From contig JADJPO010000011.1 in assembly GCA_016713225.1 (NCBI GenBank), forward strand, positions 434,001 to 498,000: a stretch of DNA of 64,000 nucleotides. The letters are read 5' to 3'. The DNA comes from Kineosporiaceae bacterium. GTDB lineage: Bacteria > Actinomycetota > Actinomycetes > Actinomycetales > Kineosporiaceae. The translations under genes were made by a program, and so were the position numbers. Below, in pieces: positions 8,691 to 16,618 of the stretch. The notes beneath the pieces are model-generated. The model was not told the DNA's origin, ran no database searches, and saw nothing but the letters and a program-made list of their open reading frames with translations. Position 1 is the first letter of the stretch. Each line of letters opens with the position of its first letter.

Positions 8691-8939
8691 TCAGCCGACG
8701 TCGAGACCCAGATCGTGGCGCGAGGCCTGATCGAGGTCGACCAGGGCCTGGCTCAGCGATCGCAGCAGCTCGGGCAGATCCTGCCCCGACACCCGCACGG
8801 TTCCCACGCACGTGTCGTCCTGCCAGATGCTCAGCACGACCCGGTTCTGCTCGGGGTGGCTGCTGACCCGCAGCGCCCGGCCGCGCGCGTCCCGCCCGAC
8901 GACGATGTCGCCGCGCCGCGGAATCGGACTGACGCGCAT
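8691..8939 (-). CDS. small hypothetical protein, actinobacterial type
   Basis: 82-residue soluble protein beginning MRVSPIPRRGDIVVGRDARG, with alternating hydrophobic strands (LRVSSHPEQNRVVLSIWQ) and an acidic amphipathic C-terminal helix (LPELLRSLSQALVDLDQA). I do not recognise a characterised family. ATG 8937-8939 is chosen because the residues further upstream are low-complexity and match repeat-bearing intergenic sequence. Confidence 0.6.
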   Translation of the reverse strand: MRVSPIPRRGDIVVGRDARGRALRVSSHPEQNRVVLSIWQDDTCVGTVRVSGQDLPELLRSLSQALVDLDQASRHDLGLDVG

Positions 8940-9305
8940 CCCTGCAGTGTGCGCCGACGATCCCGGGCCGTCCACAGGCAGCCGCTGTGCACCGCCTGTG
9001 ATCACCCCCGCGGCGGACCGGGTCACCGCACGACGCCGCACGCCCCTGGCGTTTCACTGTTGCCCTGACTGGGTCACTGTTGCCCCGTTTCACCCCGAGC
9101 TCAGTGGCTCCGACCCCAGGACAGTGCTCACCACCCCAGAAGAGTGCCGAGCCGAGGGACGGGTGGCGACCACATCCACACACAGCGATCTTCACGCCGT
9201 CCCCAGACCCCTCAGTGAAGATCGCCGTGCGTGAAAGTGGTCGCCATCGTCGTGCGGTCGATCCACCAACTGCTGGTCCACCGAGTTGCGGGTCCGTGAT
9301 CTCCC
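8940..9305. repeat. 366-nt gene-free gap with a loose repeat family (D)
   Basis: No credible gene. It holds two direct copies of TCACTGTTGCCC (9054-9065 and 9074-9085) with an exact 20-nt period, and an 11-bp inverted repeat GCGATCTTCAC (9185-9195) / GTGAAGATCGC (9215-9225) with a 19-nt spacer. A second short pair, TTCACGC (9191-9197) and GCGTGAA (9229-9235), is interleaved. The layout, direct copies with a 20-nt period plus an inverted pair in a gap, recalls family C at 52917 but the sequences differ. Confidence 0.6.
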
Positions 9306-10061
9306 TCAGTCCAGGGGGTCGGCGAACCGGCGCACGGTCTCGATCGCCTCGTCGACGTCGTCGGTCAGGGTCAGCAGGTCGAGGTCACCGGGCGAGATCA
9401 TTCCCTCGGCCGCCACGACCTCGCGGATCCAGCTGATCAATCCACCCCAGTAGGCCGAACCCATCAGCACGATCGGGAACGAGGTCACCTTGTGGGTCTG
9501 CACCAGCGTCAGTGCCTCGAACAGCTCGTCGAAGGTGCCGAACCCACCGGGCAACACGATGAAGCCGGTGGCGTACTTCACGAACATGGTCTTGCGCGCG
9601 AAGAAGTAGCGGAAGTGCACGCCCAGGTCGACCCACTCGTTCATGCCCTGCTCGCGAGGCAGCTCGATGCCCAGGCCCACCGAGACACCGCCGCCCTCGA
9701 TCGCACCCTTGTTCGCGGCCTCCATGGCACCGGGACCGCCGCCGGTGATCACGGCGTATCCGGACTCGGCCAGCCGTCGTCCCACCAACTGCCCGAGGGC
9801 GTAGTTGGGGTGCTCGCGCGGGGTGCGCGCCGACCCGAACACGCTGATCGCGGGGCCGAGCTCGGCCAACGCCCCGAAGCCCTCGACGAACTCGGCCTGG
9901 ATACGCATCACCCGCCAGGGGTCCTGGTGCAACCAGGAGGTGGGTCCCCGCTGATCGAGCAGTCGCTGATCGGCTGTCGTCGCCGGCACCTGAGATCCAC
10001 GCAGCGTGATGGGGCCTTTGTAGTACGCAGCGCTGCGAGCGGAGGTGCGTTGTTCGGTCAT
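9306..10061 (-). CDS. LOG family protein (TIGR00730), nucleotide 5'-monophosphate N-glycosidase-like
   Basis: 251-residue Rossmann-fold protein of the LOG (lysine-decarboxylase-like) family, whose characterised members hydrolyse the N-glycosidic bond of cytokinin riboside or purine 5'-monophosphates. Key motifs are GGGPGAMEAANKGA and the catalytic/phosphate motif PGGFGTFDELFE. Rv1205 of M. tuberculosis belongs to this family and lies in the same dapE-tag neighbourhood. The ATG at 10059-10061 (MTEQRT) is preferred because residues before it are low-complexity. It is divergent from the diguanylate cyclase. Confidence 0.88.
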   Translation of the reverse strand: MTEQRTSARSAAYYKGPITLRGSQVPATTADQRLLDQRGPTSWLHQDPWRVMRIQAEFVEGFGALAELGPAISVFGSARTPREHPNYALGQLVGRRLAESGYAVITGGGPGAMEAANKGAIEGGGVSVGLGIELPREQGMNEWVDLGVHFRYFFARKTMFVKYATGFIVLPGGFGTFDELFEALTLVQTHKVTSFPIVLMGSAYWGGLISWIREVVAAEGMISPGDLDLLTLTDDVDEAIETVRRFADPLD

Positions 10062-10191
10062 GCGCTCACTTTGGCACGGCGGCCCTCCCCCATCCGGGTC
10101 GGACGCGACTGGCTCACCACGGCAAACTGTCACAGCGCGCTACTGTTCGTCCGTGCAGAGTTGGCGGGCGGACTCCTCGGGCGGAGCCGGT

Positions 10192-12297
10192 GTGTCGGCA
10201 CCCGAGCCTGCGCGCGCCGCGACACCGCGGGCGGGCGGGGGACGACCCGCCAATCGCCCCCGCAACGAGGTGATCGAGACCGAGCGGCTGCTCGTCCAAG
10301 GACGCTTCGGGGACCCGGTCGCCGCGCTGGCCGAACTCGAGCAGTACCTGCCCGGATTGCAGCGGCACGCCGACCACGAGGCCTGGCCCCTCGGCTTGTA
10401 CGCGCGGGCCTTCCTGATGCGACTGGCGGGGGCCAACAAGGCCGAGGTGGTCGCTGCCTGGACCATGCTCGAGAGCGCCGCCGCCGAACGCCAGCTGCCG
10501 GTCTGGGTGGCGATGGCCTGCGCGATGCGCGCCCGGACCCGACTCGAGAGCGGCGAGGCCGGCGCCGCCATGGGCGACCTGGCCCGCATCCATCTCGATG
10601 CCCTCACCGACGAGCTGACCTCGATCGCCGGGTTCCGGTTGCTGGACGCCGCCGCCGCGGCCTTCGCCCGCATCCGCCTGTTCGATCGCGCGGACGACGC
10701 CCGCTCGCTGCTCGAGGCCACCATCAGCGGTCACGAGCCCCTCGACCAGGCCACCCACTGGGCAACCTGGGCTGCCGAGTTGGCCGCGCGGGCACTGGAG
10801 CCGGTGGCCCGCGGGGCCACCGACCCCGAGCCACGGCTGCTCGATCGCGCCGTCCAGATCGCCGAGCGGGTGATCGCGCTCGGGGTGAGCCCGGTGCCCG
10901 AGCCGCTGCGCCGGGTCGCCAACGGTGTACGCGCCCTGTCCGCCAGTTACCGCGGCCAGCCCACCGAGGCCCTCAAGCTGCTCGGCTCGGACGCGTTCGG
11001 CGAACCCCTCGGCCTGCAGGCCCCCGAGTCCCAGCTGCTGGTCGTGGCGGCCCTGCACGCCCACACCCTGGTCGGCTCCCACGCCACCGCGCGCAGCCTG
11101 GACGAGAGCGTCTCCCGGCAGTTCGGCTCGCTGCCCAACATCGTGCTCGAGGTGTGTCGCGCCCGGGAACGGCTCTGGCTCGAGCGTGAGGCCCGCGGCG
11201 ATCTCAATCGCCCCACCACCCGGCTGACCGACCTGCTGGTCCGGCTCAGCTGGCAGGGCATGGAGTTGGCCGGCGAGACCGCCCGCCAGGCCATGGAACA
11301 CCAGCTGCTGGTCACCGAGAGCCGCACCGATGCCCTCACCGGGGTCGGCAACCGCCGCGCCCTCGATGAGGAGATGGCCGCCATGCTGCGGTTCACGCAG
11401 TTGCCGGTCGCGATGGTGCTGGTCGATCTCGACGACTTCAAACAGGTCAACGACACCTTCACCCACCTGGTCGGCGACGAGGTGTTGCGGCAGGTGGCCC
11501 GCACCCTCAGCGAACAGGTCGGCCCCGGCGACCGGCTGGTGCGCTACGGCGGCGACGAGTTCGTCGTCCTGCTGCCGGGGGCCGGCGACGCCGAGGCGAC
11601 CAAGGCCGCCCGACGGATGTCGCGGGCGATCCACACCCTGCCCTGGGACACCGTGGCCTCGGGACTGCGCGTGCGGGTCACCACCGGCTGCGCGGCGCTG
11701 TACGCCCTGACCGGACGCCGCCCGGCCGCCGATGCCGAGCGACTGTTCCGCCGTGCCGACGAGGCACTGCTCGAGGCCAAGCGCCGCAGCCGGGTGAGCC
11801 TGCCCGCCCCCGGCTCGGTGATGCCCGACGCGATCGGGGCCATGCCGGAGGAGGCCCCCGAGTCCGCCGAGGTCGCACCGCCGCGCGAGCGCACCAAACC
11901 GACCTCGGCCAGACCGCGTAAGCGCGCGACCCCCGAGAGGGGCACGACCAAGACGCCACGCAGCAAGGCGGCGACCGCGCCCTCGTCGACGGCCGGGGCC
12001 GCCGCACCGCCACCCACCGAGGTTCTCGACCTGCGCGAGGCACCCTCGTCGACGGCCGGGACCAATCCCCCGCCCACCGCGGCACGTGGCGGCGATCTGC
12101 GGGCCCGGCACGCCCTGGGTGACGTGCCGGACGACGAGCCGCCCGAGGCCACCACGGCCGAGGTCCGCCCGGTGCGGCGGAGCGGTCGGCGCGCTGCGGT
12201 GATCGACCTGTCCACCGGCCAGAGCACGGCCGCGGCATCCTCGTCCGGCTCGTCCGGCTCGTCCGGCTCGTCGCGGTCTGCCACACCGCGCGACTGA
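10192..12297 (+). CDS. diguanylate cyclase (GGDEF) with TPR-like N-terminus
   Basis: About 701 residues. The first ~370 are alpha-helical and TPR-like (YARAFLMRLAGANKAEVVAA and similar helix pairs). Then comes a GGDEF domain from TDALTGVGNRRALDEEM to the intact active site RYGGDEFVVLLPG (GGDEF at about residues 453-457), and a disordered Pro/Thr/Ser tail ending in Ser-Ser-Gly repeats. It should make cyclic di-GMP. The inhibitory I-site RxxD just before the GGDEF reads GPGD, so product inhibition is probably lost. No membrane segment. GTG 10192 is chosen for the GGCGGAG upstream; GTG 10153 is an alternative. The next gene starts 7 nt after its stop. Confidence 0.87.
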   Translation: MSAPEPARAATPRAGGGRPANRPRNEVIETERLLVQGRFGDPVAALAELEQYLPGLQRHADHEAWPLGLYARAFLMRLAGANKAEVVAAWTMLESAAAERQLPVWVAMACAMRARTRLESGEAGAAMGDLARIHLDALTDELTSIAGFRLLDAAAAAFARIRLFDRADDARSLLEATISGHEPLDQATHWATWAAELAARALEPVARGATDPEPRLLDRAVQIAERVIALGVSPVPEPLRRVANGVRALSASYRGQPTEALKLLGSDAFGEPLGLQAPESQLLVVAALHAHTLVGSHATARSLDESVSRQFGSLPNIVLEVCRARERLWLEREARGDLNRPTTRLTDLLVRLSWQGMELAGETARQAMEHQLLVTESRTDALTGVGNRRALDEEMAAMLRFTQLPVAMVLVDLDDFKQVNDTFTHLVGDEVLRQVARTLSEQVGPGDRLVRYGGDEFVVLLPGAGDAEATKAARRMSRAIHTLPWDTVASGLRVRVTTGCAALYALTGRRPAADAERLFRRADEALLEAKRRSRVSLPAPGSVMPDAIGAMPEEAPESAEVAPPRERTKPTSARPRKRATPERGTTKTPRSKAATAPSSTAGAAAPPPTEVLDLREAPSSTAGTNPPPTAARGGDLRARHALGDVPDDEPPEATTAEVRPVRRSGRRAAVIDLSTGQSTAAASSSGSSGSSGSSRSATPRD

Positions 12298-12304
12298 CAC
12301 ACCG

Positions 12305-13549
12305 GTGATCCTGGCCCGATATCGGCCGTTGCTCGCGGTGCCCGGGGTTCGCCGGGCACTCTGGCTCGGCCTGGCGATCCGCACCCCGATGTGGGCGGCC
12401 AACGTCGTCCTCACCCTGCACGTGGTCGGCGCGCTGCACCGCAGCTATGGCGCCGCAGGCGTGGTGACGATGGCCGCGACGATCGCGCTGGGCATCAGTG
12501 GCCCGTGGCGCGGCCGGCTGCTGGACCGGCGAGGACTGCGCCGCATGCTGGCCCCGTGCCTGGCGGTGAACCTGGTGTGCTGGAGCGCGGCACCGTTCCT
12601 GCCGTTCGAGGCCCTGGTGCCGGTGGTCGCCCTGGCCGGGTTGTACGGCATCCCGGCGTTCTCGATCACCCGCCAGATGATGATGGCCGCCACCCCGCTC
12701 GACCAGCGCACCGCCGTGCTCTCGCTCGAGTCGGTCGCTCTCGAGGTGTCGTTCATGATCGGCCCGGCACTCGGGGTGTTGCTGCTGACCTGGTGGCCGA
12801 CGACCTGGGTGCTGCTGGGCTGCCAACTCGGCGCCTGGGCGGGCGGGCTCGCGTTGTGGTGGGCCAACCCCTCCCTGCAGCACGAGGACGAGACCGATGG
12901 CCCCGAGGTCGCCGCGGCGGCCACGTCGACCAAGGCCACCGAGGCTGCCGAGATCACCGAGGGATCGGCCCCCGCCGACCCGCGACGGGTCCGACCGCTG
13001 TGGCTGACCGCTCCGGTGCCCGCCATGCTCGGGATCAGCACCGCGACGGTGCTGCTGCTGGTGGGCAGCGACCTGAGCATCGTGGCCGCCCTGCGCGCCA
13101 TGGGTCACCCCGCCTCGATCGGGCTGATGCTGACCCTGTGGGGTGCCGGGTCGGCGATCGGTGGGGTGATCTACGGCGGCCTGCACCGGCGGATGTCACC
13201 GGTCTGGCTGCTCGCCGGCCTGGCGCTGACCACCCTGCCCGCGGCGTTGGCCGACGGTCCGGTCGTGTTCGGTGCCCTGATGGTGCTGGCCGGGCTGTTC
13301 TGCGCGCCCACGCTGACCGCCACCGTCGACGAGCTCAGTCGGGTGGTGCCGCTGGCCCGGCGCGGTGAGGCGATGGGCTGGCAATCCGGGGCCACCACGG
13401 CCGGCAGCGCGCTCGGCGCTCCGGTGGCCGGTTTCGCCATCGATCAGGCGGGCTGGCAGGGCGGGTTGACCCTGACCGCGCTGGTGGGGTTGGCGGTCAG
13501 CCTGGCGGCGGGGTCAGCCAGCGCCGTAGGGCGTCGGCGCAGGCGGTGA
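12305..13549 (+). CDS. MFS transporter
   Basis: 414-residue major facilitator protein with about twelve hydrophobic helices in two halves joined by a polar, Ala/Glu/Thr-rich loop near residues 195-235. The start GTG lies 7 nt after the diguanylate cyclase stop, so the two are probably co-transcribed. The substrate is unknown. The 3' end overlaps the 3' end of dapE, on the other strand, by 53 nt. Confidence 0.85.
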   Translation: MILARYRPLLAVPGVRRALWLGLAIRTPMWAANVVLTLHVVGALHRSYGAAGVVTMAATIALGISGPWRGRLLDRRGLRRMLAPCLAVNLVCWSAAPFLPFEALVPVVALAGLYGIPAFSITRQMMMAATPLDQRTAVLSLESVALEVSFMIGPALGVLLLTWWPTTWVLLGCQLGAWAGGLALWWANPSLQHEDETDGPEVAAAATSTKATEAAEITEGSAPADPRRVRPLWLTAPVPAMLGISTATVLLLVGSDLSIVAALRAMGHPASIGLMLTLWGAGSAIGGVIYGGLHRRMSPVWLLAGLALTTLPAALADGPVVFGALMVLAGLFCAPTLTATVDELSRVVPLARRGEAMGWQSGATTAGSALGAPVAGFAIDQAGWQGGLTLTALVGLAVSLAAGSASAVGRRRRR

Positions 13550-14612
13550 GCTGAGCCGCGGGGCAGCGTTCGTCGTCCCGGTGGGCCAGCAGCGGATCGC
13601 CCGGCCCGAAGTTCACCGCCGGGACGCCCAGCCCGGTGAACCGGGCGACGTCCGTCCAGCCGAACTTGGGCTTGGGCGGCTGACCGATCGCGGCGACGAA
13701 CGCGGCGGCCGCCGGGTGACCCAGGCCCGGCAGCGCGCCGTCCGCGGCATCGACGACGGCGACCTCGAAGCCGTCGAACACCTCGCGCAGGTGGGCCTGC
13801 GCGTCCGCCACCCGCCGGTCCGGCGCGAACCGGTAGTTGACCGTCACCAGGCAGTGGTCGGGGATCACGTTGCCCGCGATGCCCCCGTGGATCGCCACCG
13901 CGTTGAGCCCCTCGCGGTAGGTCAGACCGTCGATCGTCACCTCGCGGGGCAGGTAGGACGCCAGCCGCGACAACACCCGCCCGGCGTCGTGGATCGCGTT
14001 GTGTCCCATCCAGGATCGGGCCGAGTGGCTGGCCACGCCGTGGGTGGTGACCTCGACGCGCATGGTGCCCTGGCAGCCACCCTCGACGGTGCCGTCGGTC
14101 GGTTCGAGCAGCACGGCGAAGTCGCCGGCGATCCAGTCCGGGTGGCGCTCGGCCAGCCGCAGCAAGCCGTTGCGGGCGGCGTCCACCTCTTCGTTGTCGT
14201 AGAAGACGTAGGTGACGTCGCGCGCCGGTTCGGTGAGCGTGACCGCCAGGTGCAGCTGGACGGCGACCCCGCCCTTCATGTCGACCGTGCCGCGGCCGTG
14301 CAGCACGGCCTCGCCGTTCTCGTCGAGGATGCGCACCGGCAGGTTCGGCGTGCCGTCCGGGCGCTTCGCCAACGGCACCGTGTCGAGGTGGCCGGCGAGC
14401 ACCACCCGCTCGGGCCGGCCCAGGTGGGTGCGCGCCACCACGGCGTCGCCGTCCCGCAGCACCTCGAGGTGGCCGGCCTCGCGCAGCACCGCCTCGACCG
14501 CGTCGGCCAGGGGGCCTTCGTTGCCGCTCACCGACTCGACGTCACAGATCGCCCGGGTCAGCCCGACGACGTCGCGCACCTGCGAGGCCAGCTCGCTCGC
14601 CATCTGTTGCAT
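13497..14612 (-). CDS. dapE: succinyl-diaminopimelate desuccinylase
   Basis: M20 metallopeptidase that converts N-succinyl-LL-2,6-diaminopimelate to LL-DAP plus succinate in the succinylase branch of lysine/DAP synthesis. 371 residues. Metal and catalytic signatures: LAGHLDTVPLAK near residue 71, GRGTVDMKGGVAV near residue 108, YDNEEVDAARNG with the catalytic Glu, and LLEPTDGTVEGGCQGT. The dimerisation domain follows (THGVASHSARSW). It is divergent from dapD across 86 nt, as in mycobacteria. With dapC at 25827 the succinylase route is well represented here. Confidence 0.95.
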   Translation of the reverse strand: MQQMASELASQVRDVVGLTRAICDVESVSGNEGPLADAVEAVLREAGHLEVLRDGDAVVARTHLGRPERVVLAGHLDTVPLAKRPDGTPNLPVRILDENGEAVLHGRGTVDMKGGVAVQLHLAVTLTEPARDVTYVFYDNEEVDAARNGLLRLAERHPDWIAGDFAVLLEPTDGTVEGGCQGTMRVEVTTHGVASHSARSWMGHNAIHDAGRVLSRLASYLPREVTIDGLTYREGLNAVAIHGGIAGNVIPDHCLVTVNYRFAPDRRVADAQAHLREVFDGFEVAVVDAADGALPGLGHPAAAAFVAAIGQPPKPKFGWTDVARFTGLGVPAVNFGPGDPLLAHRDDERCPAAQLTACADALRRWLTPPPG

Positions 14613-14698
14613 GCGCGAAGGCTAGTGGGAGCGGCCGCGAGCCGCCGCGCCGCCACGAGCCGACGCAGGCACTGTCGGACGCCGCATAGGCTTGCGGC

Positions 14699-15664
14699 AT
14701 GACCGCGTCCGCGACCCCCTCCGCCACTCATCGCGCCGCGTGGGCGCACGGCCTGGCCACCGTCGCCGTCGGCGGCACCGGGCCCGAGGTGGTGCTCGAC
14801 ACCTGGTACCCGGCACCCCGCCTGGGCGAGCCGGACGGCTCCCCCGCACCCGCCGAACTGGTGGCGCTCGCCGGCGCCGACGCCGCGCGGGGGGTCGAGC
14901 GACGCGTGGTGACCACGGTCATCGACCTGGACGCCGCACCCGCCGACGTGAGCGATGCCTACCTGCGGCTGCACCTGCTGTCACACCGGCTGGTCGCCCC
15001 GCACGCCCTGGCCATGGCCGGCATCTTCGGGGTGCTGACCAACGTGGTGTGGACCAACCGCGGCCCGTGTGCCGTCGAGGGCTTCGAGCTGACCCGGGCG
15101 CGGCTCGCCACGACCGGACCGGTGGTGGTGCTGGGGGTCGACAAGTTCCCCCGGATGACCGACTACGTCGTGCCCACGGGCATCCGCATCGCCGACGCCG
15201 ATCGGGTGCGCCTCGGCGCCCACCTGGCCGAGGGCACCACGGTGATGCACGAGGGATTCGTGAACTTCAACGCCGGCACCCTGGGCGTCTCGATGGTCGA
15301 GGGGCGCATCTCGGCCGGCGTGGTGGTCGGTGACGGCTCGGACGTCGGCGGTGGCGCCTCGATCATGGGCACCCTGTCCGGTGGGGGCACCGAGGTGATC
15401 TCGATCGGACGGCGCTGCCTGCTCGGCGCCAATGCCGGCATCGGCATCAGCCTGGGCGACGACTGCGTGGTCGAGGCCGGCCTGTACGTCACGGCCGGTA
15501 CCAAGCTGACCCTGCTGCCCGGCGGGCAGGCCGTGAAGGCGGTCGAGCTGTCAGGCGCCAGCGGTCTGTTGTTCCGCCGCAACTCCCTCACCGGTGGGGT
15601 CGAAGCCGTTCCACGCGAAGGGAAGACGGTCGAACTCAACGCTGCCCTGCACGCCAACGCATGA
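14699..15664 (+). CDS. dapD: tetrahydrodipicolinate N-succinyltransferase
   Basis: Succinyl-CoA-dependent acylation of tetrahydrodipicolinate, the step before DapC and DapE. 321 residues of the actinobacterial DapD type: a long N-terminal domain, then a left-handed beta-helix of hexapeptide repeats (VRLGAHLAEGTTVMHEGFVN, GDGSDVGGGASIMGTLSGGG) and the conserved CLLGANAGIGISLGDDCVVE. Likely a trimer. Its stop overlaps the next start (ATGA), so the lysozyme-like gene is translationally coupled. Confidence 0.95.
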   Translation: MTASATPSATHRAAWAHGLATVAVGGTGPEVVLDTWYPAPRLGEPDGSPAPAELVALAGADAARGVERRVVTTVIDLDAAPADVSDAYLRLHLLSHRLVAPHALAMAGIFGVLTNVVWTNRGPCAVEGFELTRARLATTGPVVVLGVDKFPRMTDYVVPTGIRIADADRVRLGAHLAEGTTVMHEGFVNFNAGTLGVSMVEGRISAGVVVGDGSDVGGGASIMGTLSGGGTEVISIGRRCLLGANAGIGISLGDDCVVEAGLYVTAGTKLTLLPGGQAVKAVELSGASGLLFRRNSLTGGVEAVPREGKTVELNAALHANA

Positions 15665-16551
15665 GTCGGTGGCTGCGGACCCTCGCGGTCCTGGTGGTGG
15701 TCGTCCTGGTCCTCGGCGCGGGCTGGGTGTGGCTGCGCGGCGTGCTGGATCGGCTGACCCTGCTGCCCGGCTGCTCGGCCACGGCGCTGGGCACGACCGC
15801 AGTGCTCGACCCCGAGCAGTCCGGCAACGCCGCCGTGATCGCCGCGGTGGCGGTGGATCGAGGCCTGCCCGGCCGGGCGGCCACCATCGGGATCGCCACG
15901 GCGCTGCAGGAATCCAAGCTGCGCAACATCGACTACGGCGACCGGGACTCGCTCGGCCTGTTCCAGCAGCGCCCCTCGCAAGGGTGGGGCACCGCCGAGC
16001 AGATCATGGACCCGGTCTATGCCACCAACGCCTTCTACGACGTGCTGGTCAAGATCGAGGGATATCAGAGCCTGCCGATCACCAAGGCGGCGCAGAAGGT
16101 GCAGCGGTCGGCGTTCCCGTCGGCGTACGCCGCGCACGAGACCGAGGCCCGGGCGTTCGCGTCGGCGTTGAGTGGGTACTCGCAGGCTGCGCTGACCTGC
16201 AAGCTGCGCGACCCCGAGAACCTCTCCCGCGAGCAGGTGGGGGCCGCGGGGCTGACGCCCCGAGCCGCCTCGGTGGCCACGGCGTCGGCCGCCGAGACCG
16301 GCCGCACCGGTGCCTCCGCCGGGGCCGAGGACGGCACCGCGGTGCGCTTCGTCCTGACGGGGGCAGAGGCCACGCGGATGTCGTGGGCGCTGGCGCACTG
16401 GGCGGTGGCCCGGGCCGACGGACTGCACGTGGTGGCGGTCGAGGTGGGCGGTCGGCAGTGGCGGCGCGATCACTCGCAGGACGGGTGGACCAGCTTCGCC
16501 GGCGCTCCCTCGACCGGCAGCGTGATCGTCCGGGTGGCCGCGGGCGGCTGA
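15661..16551 (+). CDS. membrane-anchored lysozyme-like protein
   Basis: 296 residues: an N-terminal signal anchor (LAVLVVVVLVLGAGWVW, residues 7-23), then a domain with TALQESKLRNIDYGDRDSLG and LFQQRPSQGWG near residues 78-109. This matches a widespread actinobacterial protein often mislabelled a heavy metal transporter but looking like a lytic transglycosylase/lysozyme fold with a candidate catalytic Glu in LQES. The last ~100 residues are Ala-rich. It is coupled to dapD by an ATGA overlap. The hydrolytic role is inference. Confidence 0.75.
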   Translation: MSRWLRTLAVLVVVVLVLGAGWVWLRGVLDRLTLLPGCSATALGTTAVLDPEQSGNAAVIAAVAVDRGLPGRAATIGIATALQESKLRNIDYGDRDSLGLFQQRPSQGWGTAEQIMDPVYATNAFYDVLVKIEGYQSLPITKAAQKVQRSAFPSAYAAHETEARAFASALSGYSQAALTCKLRDPENLSREQVGAAGLTPRAASVATASAAETGRTGASAGAEDGTAVRFVLTGAEATRMSWALAHWAVARADGLHVVAVEVGGRQWRRDHSQDGWTSFAGAPSTGSVIVRVAAGG

Positions 16552-16575
16552 GTCGGGTGGCGCGGCACGACCGCG

Positions 16576-16596
16576 GTGATCAGGCAATCCGAGCAC
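16576..16596 (+). repeat. family A repeat, single degenerate copy
   Basis: Reads TGATCAGGCAATCCGAGCAC after a G, two mismatches from the family A unit TGATCATGCAATCCGTGCAC seen at 18003, 36092 and 63341. It lies in the 67-nt gap between two convergent genes (stops at 16551 and 16619). This is the only copy here without a partner. Confidence 0.7.
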
Positions 16597-16618
16597 ACCG
16601 CGCCGCAGGAATCGCCCC

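Noticed and set aside
10114..12414. Very long open frame on the strand opposite the diguanylate cyclase (over 700 codons)
   Set aside because: It mirrors a gene with clear GGDEF motifs, has Gly/Gln/Arg-rich composition without domains, and arises from GC-rich third positions.
15661..16551. Heavy metal transporter, a label often given to this family
   Set aside because: One membrane helix and a lysozyme-like segment do not support a transporter.
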